A stretch of 39,583 nt of DNA, from NCBI GenBank assembly GCA_016203305.1, contig JACQMY010000038.1, positions 1-39,583 on the forward strand, in the 5' to 3' direction. The translations under genes were made by a program, and so were the position numbers. The notes under the pieces are model-generated. The model had not been told where the DNA came from. It searched no databases and worked only from the letters and a program-made list of their open reading frames with translations. This document shows, piece after piece, positions 1 through 7,087 of this stretch (position 1 is the first letter of the stretch; every line of letters starts with the position of its first letter). Source of the DNA: Candidatus Woesearchaeota archaeon. GTDB lineage: Archaea; Nanobdellota; Nanobdellia; Woesearchaeales; ARS49.

Positions 1-2
1 GG

Positions 3-18
3 ATATATTTATATACTT
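3..18 (+). promoter_or_regulatory. TATA box of the first wHTH gene
   Basis: A/T-rich ATATATTTATATACTT tract centred about 26 nt upstream of the ATG at 38. At the usual archaeal TATA-to-TSS distance the transcript would begin at or next to the start codon, so it would be leaderless. Confidence 0.6.
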
Positions 19-37
19 TTCGCCCGTTGCTGTTATT

Positions 38-370
38 ATGTCAGACAAATCATTATTGCTACAATTCACAGGTGATTCGCCTATTTTCAAGATTGTGGAT
101 TTCCTTTTGGAAAATAAGGGTTTTGATTTCTCGAAAAAGGATATCATTGAAGGAGCCGAAATTTCAAGAGCTGCTCTTTTCAAATGTTGGTCTGAGATGG
201 AATCTTATGGTTTGGTGAAAGTTACGCGCAAGTTTGGCAAAACAGTGCTCTATACTTTGAACGCGGAAAATCCGCTTGTGAAACGGCTTGTTGATTTGGA
301 ATTGGAGTTGATTCGGCAATCGATGATAGTTGCGAAAAAGAAGAAGGAAGAGCGTGTTGTGGCATGCTAG
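38..370 (+). CDS. Winged-helix transcriptional regulator
   Basis: A 110-residue protein with a compact helix-turn-helix region at about residues 12-70. It contains a recognition-helix-like stretch (EISRAALFKCWSEMESYGLV) and a wing (KVTRKFGKTVLYTLN), followed by a helical tail ending in a lysine-rich segment. This is the layout of archaeal single-domain wHTH regulators. The reading of the fold is from sequence pattern; the regulated genes are unknown. The ATG at 38 is chosen because a TATA box lies about 26 nt upstream; an overlapping ORF in another frame starts at 27 but shows no domain. The gene ends 11 nt before the convergent dCTP deaminase gene, so it is monocistronic on the right; what lies to the left is outside the window. 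Confidence 0.75.
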   Translation: MSDKSLLLQFTGDSPIFKIVDFLLENKGFDFSKKDIIEGAEISRAALFKCWSEMESYGLVKVTRKFGKTVLYTLNAENPLVKRLVDLELELIRQSMIVAKKKKEERVVAC

Positions 371-381
371 ATTAATTGGTA

Positions 382-1545
382 TTAAGCCGCTTTCTTGTTT
401 GGTGGTTGGAGTTGTTTGCCAAGGGTTGGCCCGGTTTGGTTTGCGTAACTGCTGCTGAGGTCTTTGTCTCCGTATCCCATGGGTTCTCCGTTATCTTTGC
501 GGGGGATTGCTTTCATGCGTTCGAAGCGTTGCAGGGCGATGAGTTGTCCATTGAATATGGTGAATGGGCTTCCGTGGAGGCGGGCTTCGAGTGTGAGTGC
601 GCGCTGGAATTTTGGATCAGTCCATCCTGCGTAGTGTGTTCTTCCTTCAAAGGAATCATCGTCATATGCGTCCAATGCTCCGCACATGTCGATTGGAAAT
701 TTCGCTATTTCGCCTGTTGCGAGAATGTAGAATGCTCTACTCTCAATTCTTAGTTCACCGTTAACGCTGATGGGTTCTACAAACTTGTCTCGTTCATCGT
801 AATGGTAGCCTTTGTCTTCGCATAAATGGTAGTCGAGATGGTTGCCTCTTCTGGCGCGATACACAGTTGTGCCTTGGCGCAAATCTACGCCCATGAGGAC
901 TCCTCCTTTTTTTAGGCGTCCGTTGAGAGAGACCGGCTCTCCTGTGTGGTCGAGGAGGAGTGGTTCTTTCTGGTGCTGCATTATTATTTCTGATTCGTCG
1001 AGTTGTGCTGGTCCGTAGAGGATGCGGAGTTGGCTGATGGGCGTTCCTTTTTTGACCATGAGGTTCCAGCTGTGTGGGGTTAGTTTGACGTAGAGTTTTC
1101 TTTTGCCTGGAAGCACTGTGTTGAAGCGTGGGATTCCTTGTGTGAGGATGCAGGTGAGCGTGTCAGCTCTTCCAGTGCTGCTTTTCGGATTGGTGTAGCC
1201 TTCGTATCCTTCTTGAAGGTTTGTTGATTCAAGCAAGGGGATTATATAGGTGTGGTCGAGGAGTAAGCGTGTTTTGCTGTCGTCTCTCAACTCTGCTTCT
1301 CCGATTTTGTATCGTTGCGCGGTTTTTTCTATGTCTTCATCTTCTCGTGGGAGGAATCCTGAGTGGACCATGATGGCATAGTCTCCCAGACGGAGGTCGA
1401 CGCTGGATGGTTGTACTTGTTTTGGCGCTAGAGGCATTGCTGTTGAGAGCATTCCGCATTCGAATGCCTTGATAAGGTCTTGTCGCGGAAGTACGCCGTG
1501 CGTTTTTGGTTTATCGAAGAGTTCTGTCTGCACTTCTTTTGTCAT
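382..1545 (-). CDS. dcd: Double-domain 2'-deoxycytidine 5'-triphosphate deaminase
   Basis: Deaminates dCTP to dUTP in pyrimidine deoxynucleotide supply. The protein is about 387 residues and reads as two dUTPase/DCD-fold halves. The N-terminal half carries PSSVDLRLGDYA and NPKSSTGRADT; the C-terminal half carries GVDLRQGTTVYRARR, ESRAFYILATGEIAKFP and FNGQLIALQRFERM. This tandem form, about twice the length of the usual single-domain archaeal dCTP deaminase, is the one seen in alphaproteobacteria-type enzymes (the DCD family annotated as 2'-deoxycytidine 5'-triphosphate deaminase). I place the start at the ATG at 1545, 27 nt downstream of a TATA box; a GTG two codons upstream at 1551 is the alternative, and GGAG precedes both. 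The gene follows the histidine phosphatase on the same strand after about 88 nt and has its own promoter. Family assignment is confident; the transfer history is inference. Confidence 0.85.
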   Translation of the reverse strand: MTKEVQTELFDKPKTHGVLPRQDLIKAFECGMLSTAMPLAPKQVQPSSVDLRLGDYAIMVHSGFLPREDEDIEKTAQRYKIGEAELRDDSKTRLLLDHTYIIPLLESTNLQEGYEGYTNPKSSTGRADTLTCILTQGIPRFNTVLPGKRKLYVKLTPHSWNLMVKKGTPISQLRILYGPAQLDESEIIMQHQKEPLLLDHTGEPVSLNGRLKKGGVLMGVDLRQGTTVYRARRGNHLDYHLCEDKGYHYDERDKFVEPISVNGELRIESRAFYILATGEIAKFPIDMCGALDAYDDDSFEGRTHYAGWTDPKFQRALTLEARLHGSPFTIFNGQLIALQRFERMKAIPRKDNGEPMGYGDKDLSSSYANQTGPTLGKQLQPPNKKAA

Positions 1546-1567
1546 GGTCACTCCTGCTTCTTCAACT

Positions 1568-1577
1568 GTTTATATTC
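1568..1577 (-). promoter_or_regulatory. TATA box for the dCTP deaminase gene
   Basis: GAATATAAAC on the minus strand, centred 27 nt upstream of the ATG at 1545. It indicates a separate transcript start for dcd even though the upstream gene has the same direction. Confidence 0.5.
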
Positions 1578-1597
1578 ATTTTCACACTGTATCCTAT

Positions 1598-1615
1598 ACA
1601 CTCCAATGTGAGTGT
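1598..1615. terminator. Hairpin between phosphatase and dCTP deaminase genes
   Basis: Perfect inverted repeat ACACTC-CAATGT-GAGTGT (6-bp stem, 6-nt loop) just downstream of the phosphatase stop and upstream of the dcd TATA box. It could be a 3'-end stabiliser, a weak terminator or a regulator site; no T tract follows. Confidence 0.3.
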
Positions 1616-1633
1616 TATCACCAGAAGGAACGA

Positions 1634-2203
1634 TTATTTGGGTTCAACGCCGCCGAGCATTTCGAACGTCATTGTTTTTGTGTCAACTTTTATTAATCCG
1701 CAGTCGTGTATTTTGAGTTCTTTGCCTAGCAGTTCGCGTGCTATGCAGGTTATCGGCCCGCTGTGTGCAACGACTAGAACAGTATCCGTGTTTAACGTTT
1801 TGGTGTGCGCAAACGCGTCCAGTATTCTTTTTTTGAATGAGTTGTATGTTTCTGCTTTTGGCAGGTTGTTTTTGTAGCTTTGTGTTAGTGCCGCTAGTTC
1901 TGGGTGTTTTTGTTGTGCTTCTTCTTTTTTCATTCCTGTTAGTGTGCCGTAGAAGTTTCTTTCTCGCCAGGTTTTCACAACTTGTGCTGGCAGGCCTAGT
2001 CTGCGTGCAATAATTTGTGCGCTTTGTTGTGCTCTTTTTCTTGGACTGCTGATTATTTTTTTGATTTTCATGTCAAGGAGTTTTTTTGCCAGGTTGTCGG
2101 TTTGTTTCCTGCCTTTTAGAGTTAGATGGTCGTCGTAGTCTCCGCCGTACCGGTTTTCTACGTCTCCTGTTGTTTCTCCGTGGCGCATGAAATAGATGAT
2201 CAT
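1634..2203 (-). CDS. Histidine phosphatase family protein (phosphoglycerate-mutase-like)
   Basis: A 189-residue member of the histidine phosphatase superfamily. The catalytic RHG motif is in MRHGETTGD (His8). The second half of the active site is in VLVVAHSGPITCIARELL, with the second catalytic His. The conserved acid/base region reads WRERNFYGTLTGM, and SSPRKRAQQSA matches the usual SspL.RA.QTA block. Substrate cannot be deduced; relatives include cofactor-dependent phosphoglycerate mutases, alpha-ribazole phosphatases and sugar-phosphate phosphatases. The ATG at 2203 lies 26 nt from a palindromic TATA element at 2223-2234, giving a leaderless transcript. It is transcribed divergently from the galT-like operon. 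Confidence 0.85.
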   Translation of the reverse strand: MIIYFMRHGETTGDVENRYGGDYDDHLTLKGRKQTDNLAKKLLDMKIKKIISSPRKRAQQSAQIIARRLGLPAQVVKTWRERNFYGTLTGMKKEEAQQKHPELAALTQSYKNNLPKAETYNSFKKRILDAFAHTKTLNTDTVLVVAHSGPITCIARELLGKELKIHDCGLIKVDTKTMTFEMLGGVEPK

Positions 2204-2222
2204 ATGCTACAGCGAGGCCACT

Positions 2223-2234
2223 GCCTTATAAGGC
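2223..2234 (-). promoter_or_regulatory. Palindromic TATA element of the phosphatase gene
   Basis: GCCTTATAAGGC is a perfect 12-bp palindrome whose centre is the TATA box, about 26 nt from the phosphatase ATG. Its symmetry could allow a dimeric repressor to compete with TBP, or it may simply be a BRE/TATA mirror. Confidence 0.45.
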
Positions 2235-2244
2235 TTCCCACAGC

Positions 2245-2254
2245 TTTATATATG
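2245..2254 (+). promoter_or_regulatory. TATA box for the galT-like operon
   Basis: TTTATATATG on the + strand. The predicted transcript start is near 2275, leaving an untranslated leader of about 50 nt before the ATG at 2326. Much of this leader is heptamer repeat, unlike the leaderless neighbours. Confidence 0.45.
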
Positions 2255-2296
2255 CTACAGACTAATTACTACAAACAGGCTAATGGCCAATGGCTA
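2255..2296 (+). repeat. Heptamer array in the galT leader (six units)
   Basis: Consecutive 7-nt units CTACAGA, CTAATTA, CTACAAA, CAGGCTA, ATGGCCA, ATGGCTA. They share units (CTACAAA) and the GGCCAATGGCTA type with other arrays in the window. Confidence 0.55.
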
Positions 2297-2325
2297 AAAA
2301 GAGGCATATTGTGGGGAAGCTATAA

Positions 2326-3255
2326 ATGGGTGAACTTCGTAAAGACTACTTGTTGGATCGTTGGGTAATTATTTCCTCAGGCAGGGGTAAGCGTCCGCAT
2401 GAGATTGAAAAGCAGGAGGTTGAGCATGTTGAGAAGTGTCGCTTCTGTCCTGGCAATGAGTCTATGACTCCTCCTGAGATTGGCAGGGTTCCGAAGAATG
2501 GCAGTTGGGCTGTTAGGTGGTTTGGGAATCCGTTCGCCGCATTAAATGCAGAGGGCCAGGTTAGTCCAAAGACGGATAATCGTTTTTTCACGTTTGCAAG
2601 TAGTTATGGTGTGCAAGAGGTTATTGCGGAAACTCCCCGGCATGATAGGCAGTTGGCTGATTTGAGTGTTGAGGAGATAGAGCAGGTGTTGCACGTGTAT
2701 GCTCGCAGGATTGTAGAGCTTGAAAAGTTTCCAAATATTGAGTATGTTTGTGTTTTCAAGAATCATGGTTTGCTTGGCGGCACGTCATTAGTTCATAGTC
2801 ATTCTCAGGTTTGGGCAACTGGTGTTCTCCCATTAGAGGTTCAAGCCAAGCTTAATGCAATGGCGCGTTTTCTTCAGTGCCCGTATTGCGCGATCGTTGA
2901 AAAAGAGAGAAAGGGTAGCAGGTTGTGTTTTGAGAATGAAGCTTTTGTTGCTTTTGCTCCGTACGCGTCAAGGTTTAATTATGAGTGTTGGATTTTTCCC
3001 AAGCAGCATGTTGGACGGTTGGAGGATGTGAATTTTGCATCATTGGCAGTTGTTTTGCGTCAGGTTTTGCAAAAGATCGGCAGGTTGGACTATAATTTGT
3101 TGGTGTTTTACGGCCCTAAGGGTCGCGATTTTCATTTTCATGTTGAGGTTTGTCCTCGTGTTGGCATTTGGGCGGGCTTTGAGTTGGGAACAGGCATTAT
3201 TGTTAACTCAGTCTCTCCTGAAGACGCAGCTAAGTATTACAGAGGTGTAGCATAA
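2326..3255 (+). CDS. galT: Galactose-1-phosphate uridylyltransferase-like HIT-superfamily nucleotidyltransferase
   Basis: Would transfer a nucleotidyl group between hexose 1-phosphate and UDP-sugar, or act as an NDP-sugar phosphorylase. The 309-residue sequence begins DYLLDRWVIISSGRGKRP, has a zinc-type CRFCPGNE near residue 38 and CPYC near 187, and the active-site HSHSQVWAT (the HxHxQ signature of GalT). DFHFHVEVCPR forms the late metal/His region. In archaea such proteins usually lie beside alpha-glucan genes, and here the next gene is a debranching-type glucosidase, so a role in glucose-1-phosphate/NDP-glucose handling for glycogen is as likely as galactose use. The stop overlaps the next start by one base (TAATG), so the two genes are probably translationally coupled. 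Confidence 0.85.
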   Translation: MGELRKDYLLDRWVIISSGRGKRPHEIEKQEVEHVEKCRFCPGNESMTPPEIGRVPKNGSWAVRWFGNPFAALNAEGQVSPKTDNRFFTFASSYGVQEVIAETPRHDRQLADLSVEEIEQVLHVYARRIVELEKFPNIEYVCVFKNHGLLGGTSLVHSHSQVWATGVLPLEVQAKLNAMARFLQCPYCAIVEKERKGSRLCFENEAFVAFAPYASRFNYECWIFPKQHVGRLEDVNFASLAVVLRQVLQKIGRLDYNLLVFYGPKGRDFHFHVEVCPRVGIWAGFELGTGIIVNSVSPEDAAKYYRGVA

Positions 3256-4895
3256 TGTCTTTCATTCTTTCCAACTGTAATGGCTCTTTTGCATTGCTCG
3301 GAATTCAGAGTCGTTTTCGTGGCGTTTTTTTCGCGGACGAAAATGAGGTGTTGTCATCGATCGCTGACATCCGTGTGAAGGGTGCTGAAAAGTATGATTT
3401 TTGGAGTGCATCAAAAGGCAAGTCTACGTTCTGGTTTGCCAATAAATTACCCGCGTTTTTCCATGAGGGATCTGCTGCTGATGTTTTGCTGGATTGCAGG
3501 AAGATTTTTGACAATCGTGAGTGGGGGCGGAATTATCAGTTCGTGCAGGATGGTGATGTTTTGCTCGTGCGCTATGATAAGCGTGATGATCACAGGGAAA
3601 CCGAGACTGGTGAGTATGGTTTTTGGATTGCGTTTACTGGCTGCAAGTTTGAGAAGATTGGCGAGTGGGTTGAGGAAAAGCTTTCTTTTGATGAGCAGCG
3701 TAGGAGTCCTCCTTTTTCCAGGCATTTTTTCAGGGCTTTGCGCGCTTCTGGTTCTTTTTGTGTTGCTTTTGCCAGGGGTCGTGATGATGCTGCGTTGCTT
3801 GCAAGGCGTTCTTGGAAGAACAGGCAAAAACTGGCGAAGGAGGCAGAGGGTGTTGCAAAAGAAGTTGCAGGTAGTGGTAGTTTGTCCGAGCAGTACTCGC
3901 GTTATAGTCTTGCTTGTTTGCAGTCTGGTCAGGGTTTGTATGCTGGCTTGCCGTGGTTTTGCCAGCGGTGGGCGCGTGATGAGTTGGTTTCGGTAAAGGG
4001 CTTGTGGCTTTCTGGTCAGAAGACTTTTGCAAAGGCTGTCTTGTTTTACTGGCTTGAGCGTTTGTTGCCTGGTGGTAGGTTGCCTGGAACTTTGACGTCT
4101 ACTATTGCTGATGTTGGCTGGTTGTTTGTTCGTTTGGAGGAAGTTGCAAAGGAACTCTCTGCGCGTGAACGTTCGTTTGTGCTTGCCAAGCTTGATTATT
4201 ATTTGCAGCAGGTCAAGTTGAAGGATGGCTTGGTTACAAATAATCCGAAAGAGACGTGGATGGACAGTCTGTATCGTGGTGGTGCGAGAGTTGAGATTAA
4301 TGCGTTGTTGCTTGCTTCCTGCCGTTTGGCAAGGGTTTTGAAGAAGAAGCTTCCCTTGGAGCAGAAGCTTCGTGATGCAGCAAGAAGGGCTTTCTTGAAA
4401 AAACAGCCGAAGGGTGTTTACTTGGCTGATGGCTCTGCTGATGATGTTGTGCGGCCAAACGTGTTCATTGCCGCTTATGTTTATCCTGAGTTGTTGTCCA
4501 GGAAGGAGTGGCTGGAGTGTTTTGATTTTGCTTTGTCGAGATTGTGGTGTGATTGGGGTGGCTTGTCTACTTTGGATAAGGCTCATATGGATTTCATCGA
4601 TCAACATACTGGTGAGGATCCCAGAAGTTATCATAATGGGGATAGTTGGTTTTGGTTGAACAATCTTGCAGCTATCGTGTTGGCTCGTTTTGATGCGAAA
4701 AGGTATAAGAAGTATGTTGAGCAAATATTTGATGCGAGTGTTAAGTCATCTTCACTTGGGGTTCAGGGCCATTTTCCTGAGCTTTCAAGTGCGAAGGAGC
4801 TCAAGGCAGAGGGTTGTTTGTCTCAAGCATGGAGTGCTGCTATGACTTTAGAGTTGATTGAAGCTATCGATAAGTTATTTAAGAAAGGCGTCTAA
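3255..4895 (+). CDS. Glycogen-debranching-type amylo-alpha-1,6-glucosidase (GDE C-terminal fold)
   Basis: A 546-residue cytoplasmic protein. The second half has the (alpha/alpha)6-barrel signatures of the glycogen debranching enzyme catalytic domain: NPKETWMDSLYRGGARVEIN matches the usual TWMD...GKPVEVNALW block. YHNGDSWFWLNNLAAIV matches YH.G..WPWL, and STLDKAHMDFIDQHTGEDP lies between them. The N-terminal 230 residues would be the beta-sandwich domain seen in archaeal and bacterial GDE proteins. It would hydrolyse alpha-1,6 branch glucose from glycogen. There is no signal peptide. It is coupled to the galT-like gene, and the two make a small glucan-processing unit. A long open frame on the opposite strand (3447-4724) is a compositional shadow. 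Substrate preference is inference. Confidence 0.75.
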   Translation: MSFILSNCNGSFALLGIQSRFRGVFFADENEVLSSIADIRVKGAEKYDFWSASKGKSTFWFANKLPAFFHEGSAADVLLDCRKIFDNREWGRNYQFVQDGDVLLVRYDKRDDHRETETGEYGFWIAFTGCKFEKIGEWVEEKLSFDEQRRSPPFSRHFFRALRASGSFCVAFARGRDDAALLARRSWKNRQKLAKEAEGVAKEVAGSGSLSEQYSRYSLACLQSGQGLYAGLPWFCQRWARDELVSVKGLWLSGQKTFAKAVLFYWLERLLPGGRLPGTLTSTIADVGWLFVRLEEVAKELSARERSFVLAKLDYYLQQVKLKDGLVTNNPKETWMDSLYRGGARVEINALLLASCRLARVLKKKLPLEQKLRDAARRAFLKKQPKGVYLADGSADDVVRPNVFIAAYVYPELLSRKEWLECFDFALSRLWCDWGGLSTLDKAHMDFIDQHTGEDPRSYHNGDSWFWLNNLAAIVLARFDAKRYKKYVEQIFDASVKSSSLGVQGHFPELSSAKELKAEGCLSQAWSAAMTLELIEAIDKLFKKGV

Positions 4896-4916
4896 TATGG
4901 CACTGAGGTGACGATG

Positions 4917-5642
4917 ATGAAGAAACTTACAATTGTTGCTATTGTATTGTTGTTGCTTGCCGCGTGTGAGACGCGTATTATTATGCCGCAGCCTGGCGAG
5001 CAATCTGATACGTTGAGCGTTCAGGGCTCTAGCGAGTTTGAAGTTGCTCCTGATTTGGCAAGGGTTCGTTTTCGTGTTGAAACCAATAGTTTGACTGCGC
5101 AGGATGCTCAGAATAGGAATCGTGAAGTTAGCACTGCTGTTCGTTCTGCTTTGTTGCAGTCTGGTGTTCGTGAAAATGAGGTTGAAACAACTGGCTATCA
5201 TGTTGAAAAGATTCAGGAGTGGGATCCTGATACTAACAGGATGGTTGAGCGTGGTTATCGCGCTAGCAATTCGTTCATGGTGAGCATTAAGGACTTGTTG
5301 AGTGTTGGCAAGTTGTTGGATGTAGGAGTCCAAGCTGGTGCGAATAACGTGGAGAGCATTTCGTTCGAGCTGTCTGATGCAAGGGAGAAGGAAGTTAAGA
5401 CCGAAGCATTACACCGTGCTGCTCAGAATGCGCGTGAGAAGGCTGTTGCTTTGGCAGAAGGAGCTGCTGTTTCTCTTGGCAAGGTTCGTAGCGTTCAGGA
5501 GAATAGTTATTACGTGACGCCTTATGCGCGGTATGACGTTATGGAAAAGGTGGCAATGGGCGCGCCTAGTGCTCCAACTCCGATTGCGCCTGGCCAGGTT
5601 AAGGTTAGCGCGCAGGTTAGCGTTGCGTATGAGGTAGGATGA
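4917..5642 (+). CDS. SIMPL domain (DUF541) lipoprotein
   Basis: About 241 residues with an N-terminal signal (MKKLTIVAIVLLLLAAC) ending in a lipobox, so the mature protein is probably lipid-anchored outside the membrane. The rest is a SIMPL/DUF541 domain: VQGSSEFEVAPDLARVRFRV at the start, repeated amphipathic segments, REKEVKTEALHRAAQNAREKA, and a final QVKVSAQVSVAYEV strand. The biochemical role of the family is not established. The Shine-Dalgarno-like GAGGTGA at 4905-4911 fits the ATG at 4917 best (5-nt spacing); ATG at 4914 and GTG at 4908 are alternatives. The gene follows the debranching gene after about 20 nt and overlaps the next gene by four bases. Confidence 0.8.
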   Translation: MKKLTIVAIVLLLLAACETRIIMPQPGEQSDTLSVQGSSEFEVAPDLARVRFRVETNSLTAQDAQNRNREVSTAVRSALLQSGVRENEVETTGYHVEKIQEWDPDTNRMVERGYRASNSFMVSIKDLLSVGKLLDVGVQAGANNVESISFELSDAREKEVKTEALHRAAQNAREKAVALAEGAAVSLGKVRSVQENSYYVTPYARYDVMEKVAMGAPSAPTPIAPGQVKVSAQVSVAYEVG

Positions 5643-6523
5643 AAAGTTTTGTTTTTCTTTTTTTGTTGATTGTGGCGTGCGCGCCGCAATTGGCACCCAA
5701 ACTGGTTGAGTGTACTGAGGAGGTAAAATTGTGTCCTGACGGCTCTGCTGTTAGCAGAATTCCTCCAAGCTGTGGATTTGCGCCGTGTCCAGCACAGTCG
5801 TTCTGTAATGTTGATGATGATTGTGCTTGTGGCACGCATAAGGATACTGGCGAGTGTTTTGTTGGCAGTAAGGAGTTTGTTAATGTTGAAAAGCAGTGTC
5901 CTGACTTTTGCACTGGTATTGCCGGTCATTTGGAAACTAGGTGCGTTAAGAACGAGTGCAAAACGGTGCAAAGAACCACAAATTACACACTACCAACTAC
6001 TGACGAAGAGCCAACAGCCAACGTTCAAGACTTATCATCTGCTCACTGGCAGTGCGAGTCTGGCAAATGGGTGGGTTCTCCTGAGCAGTGTGCAGAGAAT
6101 GTGTGTGTTTCAAATAGTGACTGCCAGATTTTGGGCGTGAAGGGTGTTTGTGGTCCTTACAAGATTGTTGTTCCTAAGAGCATGCATAAGCCGCCAGTGT
6201 TTTACGAGGGCAGGTGTGGTTCTGAGAAGTGCAGCTTGGTGATGGCCATGTGTGCCGAGCCTGGAATGCTGCCTGTCATTAGGAATGTGAAGTGTGATTC
6301 TGGCAGGTGTGTTGGTGTTTACGATGTTGCTCAGAAGGAATGCGATTCTGCGCAAGATTGTGTCAAAAATTCTTGTTGTCACGCGACTGCTTGTGTTCCC
6401 AAGTTTGCCTCGCCAAGCTGTGAGGGTGTTGCCTGCACGATGGATTGTAAACCAGGAACGTTGGACTGCGGTGGCTCTTGCGGGTGTATTGATGGCAGGT
6501 GTGTTGGCGTGAAAGCGGAGTAA
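5639..6523 (+). CDS. Cysteine-rich surface lipoprotein with repeated C-x4-DC motifs
   Basis: I do not recognise a named family. The 294-residue protein has a lipoprotein signal (MKSFVFLFLLIVAC) and 35 cysteines. A recurring motif, Cys followed five residues later by Asp-Cys, appears in FCNVDDDCACG, VCVSNSDCQIL and ECDSAQDCVKNSCC, suggesting tandem small disulfide-bonded modules. Residues 113-133 form the core of the longest cysteine-free stretch between the signal peptide and the C-terminus (31 residues); they coincide with a 63-nt heptamer array, so they look like an in-frame insertion. The start overlaps the SIMPL gene stop (ATGA), so the pair is probably co-translated and exported together. 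The last 145 nt overlap the 3' end of a convergent gene. A redox or adhesive role on the cell surface would be a guess. Confidence 0.7.
   Translation: MKSFVFLFLLIVACAPQLAPKLVECTEEVKLCPDGSAVSRIPPSCGFAPCPAQSFCNVDDDCACGTHKDTGECFVGSKEFVNVEKQCPDFCTGIAGHLETRCVKNECKTVQRTTNYTLPTTDEEPTANVQDLSSAHWQCESGKWVGSPEQCAENVCVSNSDCQILGVKGVCGPYKIVVPKSMHKPPVFYEGRCGSEKCSLVMAMCAEPGMLPVIRNVKCDSGRCVGVYDVAQKECDSAQDCVKNSCCHATACVPKFASPSCEGVACTMDCKPGTLDCGGSCGCIDGRCVGVKAE
5975..6037 (+). repeat. Heptamer array inside the cysteine-rich lipoprotein gene
   Basis: Nine 7-nt steps including ACTACCA, ACTACTG, ACGAAGA, GCCAACA, GCCAACG. 63 nt is both 9 heptamers and 21 codons, so the frame is kept. It encodes a Cys-free T/P/E-rich linker. 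Confidence 0.5.
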
Positions 6524-7017
6524 GTAACGCCGTTTTGTTGCAGATGTAAAAGCGCTGATGGTTGGATCAGAAGGTGTGCTGCGTTGAGTGAGAGTATGCT
6601 TGGCCTGTCTAGGTGGGCAATTGTTTTTTCTGCGAGTTTTTTTGTTCGTTCGTGTAGTGATTCTTGTTGTTGAGGAGTTAGTTGTTCGTATGCTCGACGG
6701 GTGTCGTTGTTGATGGTTGCTGAGATGTCGTTTGTGCGCGGTGGCAGGTATCCTTTGCCCAGGTAGAGTGCGTATGATGGTAGTATGATGTCGTATGCTT
6801 CTTCAAGTGAGATGATTTGGTGTTTGCTTGCGTGGGCCGTGTGGATGAGTTGCTCTTCTATAGTTTCCGCCTCAGGCAGCACAAAGTCATCGTCAAAGAT
6901 GTTTGCGACGATAACACGCCTGTTCAGGAGTGCATTCAGTGGTTTGATTGGCGGTTGTTCCGCAACCACGGTATAACTGATAACTCCTTTGCAGTCAAGC
7001 TGCCACACGAGCGTCAT
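6379..7017 (-). CDS. Uncharacterised protein
   Basis: I do not recognise this 212-residue protein. It is mostly helical and soluble by appearance, with an acidic central region (FDDDFVLPEAETIEEQL), a segment IISLEEAYDIILPSYALYLGKGYLPPRTND, and a helical stretch RRAYEQLTPQQQESLHERTKKLAEKTI. The last 48 residues are low in predicted structure and lie antisense to the cysteine-rich lipoprotein gene, so the true protein core is probably residues 1-165. Support for expression is a TATA element (GACTTATAAG, 7041-7050) about 28 nt upstream of the ATG. The HEPN gene lies upstream on the same strand about 70 nt away. Confidence 0.5.
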   Translation of the reverse strand: MTLVWQLDCKGVISYTVVAEQPPIKPLNALLNRRVIVANIFDDDFVLPEAETIEEQLIHTAHASKHQIISLEEAYDIILPSYALYLGKGYLPPRTNDISATINNDTRRAYEQLTPQQQESLHERTKKLAEKTIAHLDRPSILSLNAAHLLIQPSALLHLQQNGVTYSAFTPTHLPSIHPQEPPQSNVPGLQSIVQATPSQLGEANLGTQAVA

Positions 7018-7040
7018 GAAAAATAAGAATGCATTTTTGT

Positions 7041-7050
7041 CTTATAAGTC
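7041..7050 (-). promoter_or_regulatory. TATA box for the uncharacterised 212-residue protein
   Basis: Minus-strand GACTTATAAG centred about 28 nt from the ATG at 7017. Confidence 0.4.
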
Positions 7051-7087
7051 TAAAGGACTTGAAGTCTGGTTTTGAGATCTATTGCGA

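Noticed and set aside
1598-1615. Rho-independent terminator of bacterial type
   Set aside because: The hairpin lacks a following T tract and archaea do not use this mechanism as such; listed only as a hairpin with low confidence.
3447-4724. 425-codon open frame antisense to the debranching enzyme
   Set aside because: It has no domain, an unnatural residue mix (many Thr, Gln, Arg, Ile) and overlaps a gene with clear GDE signatures; it arises from the G+T-rich bias.
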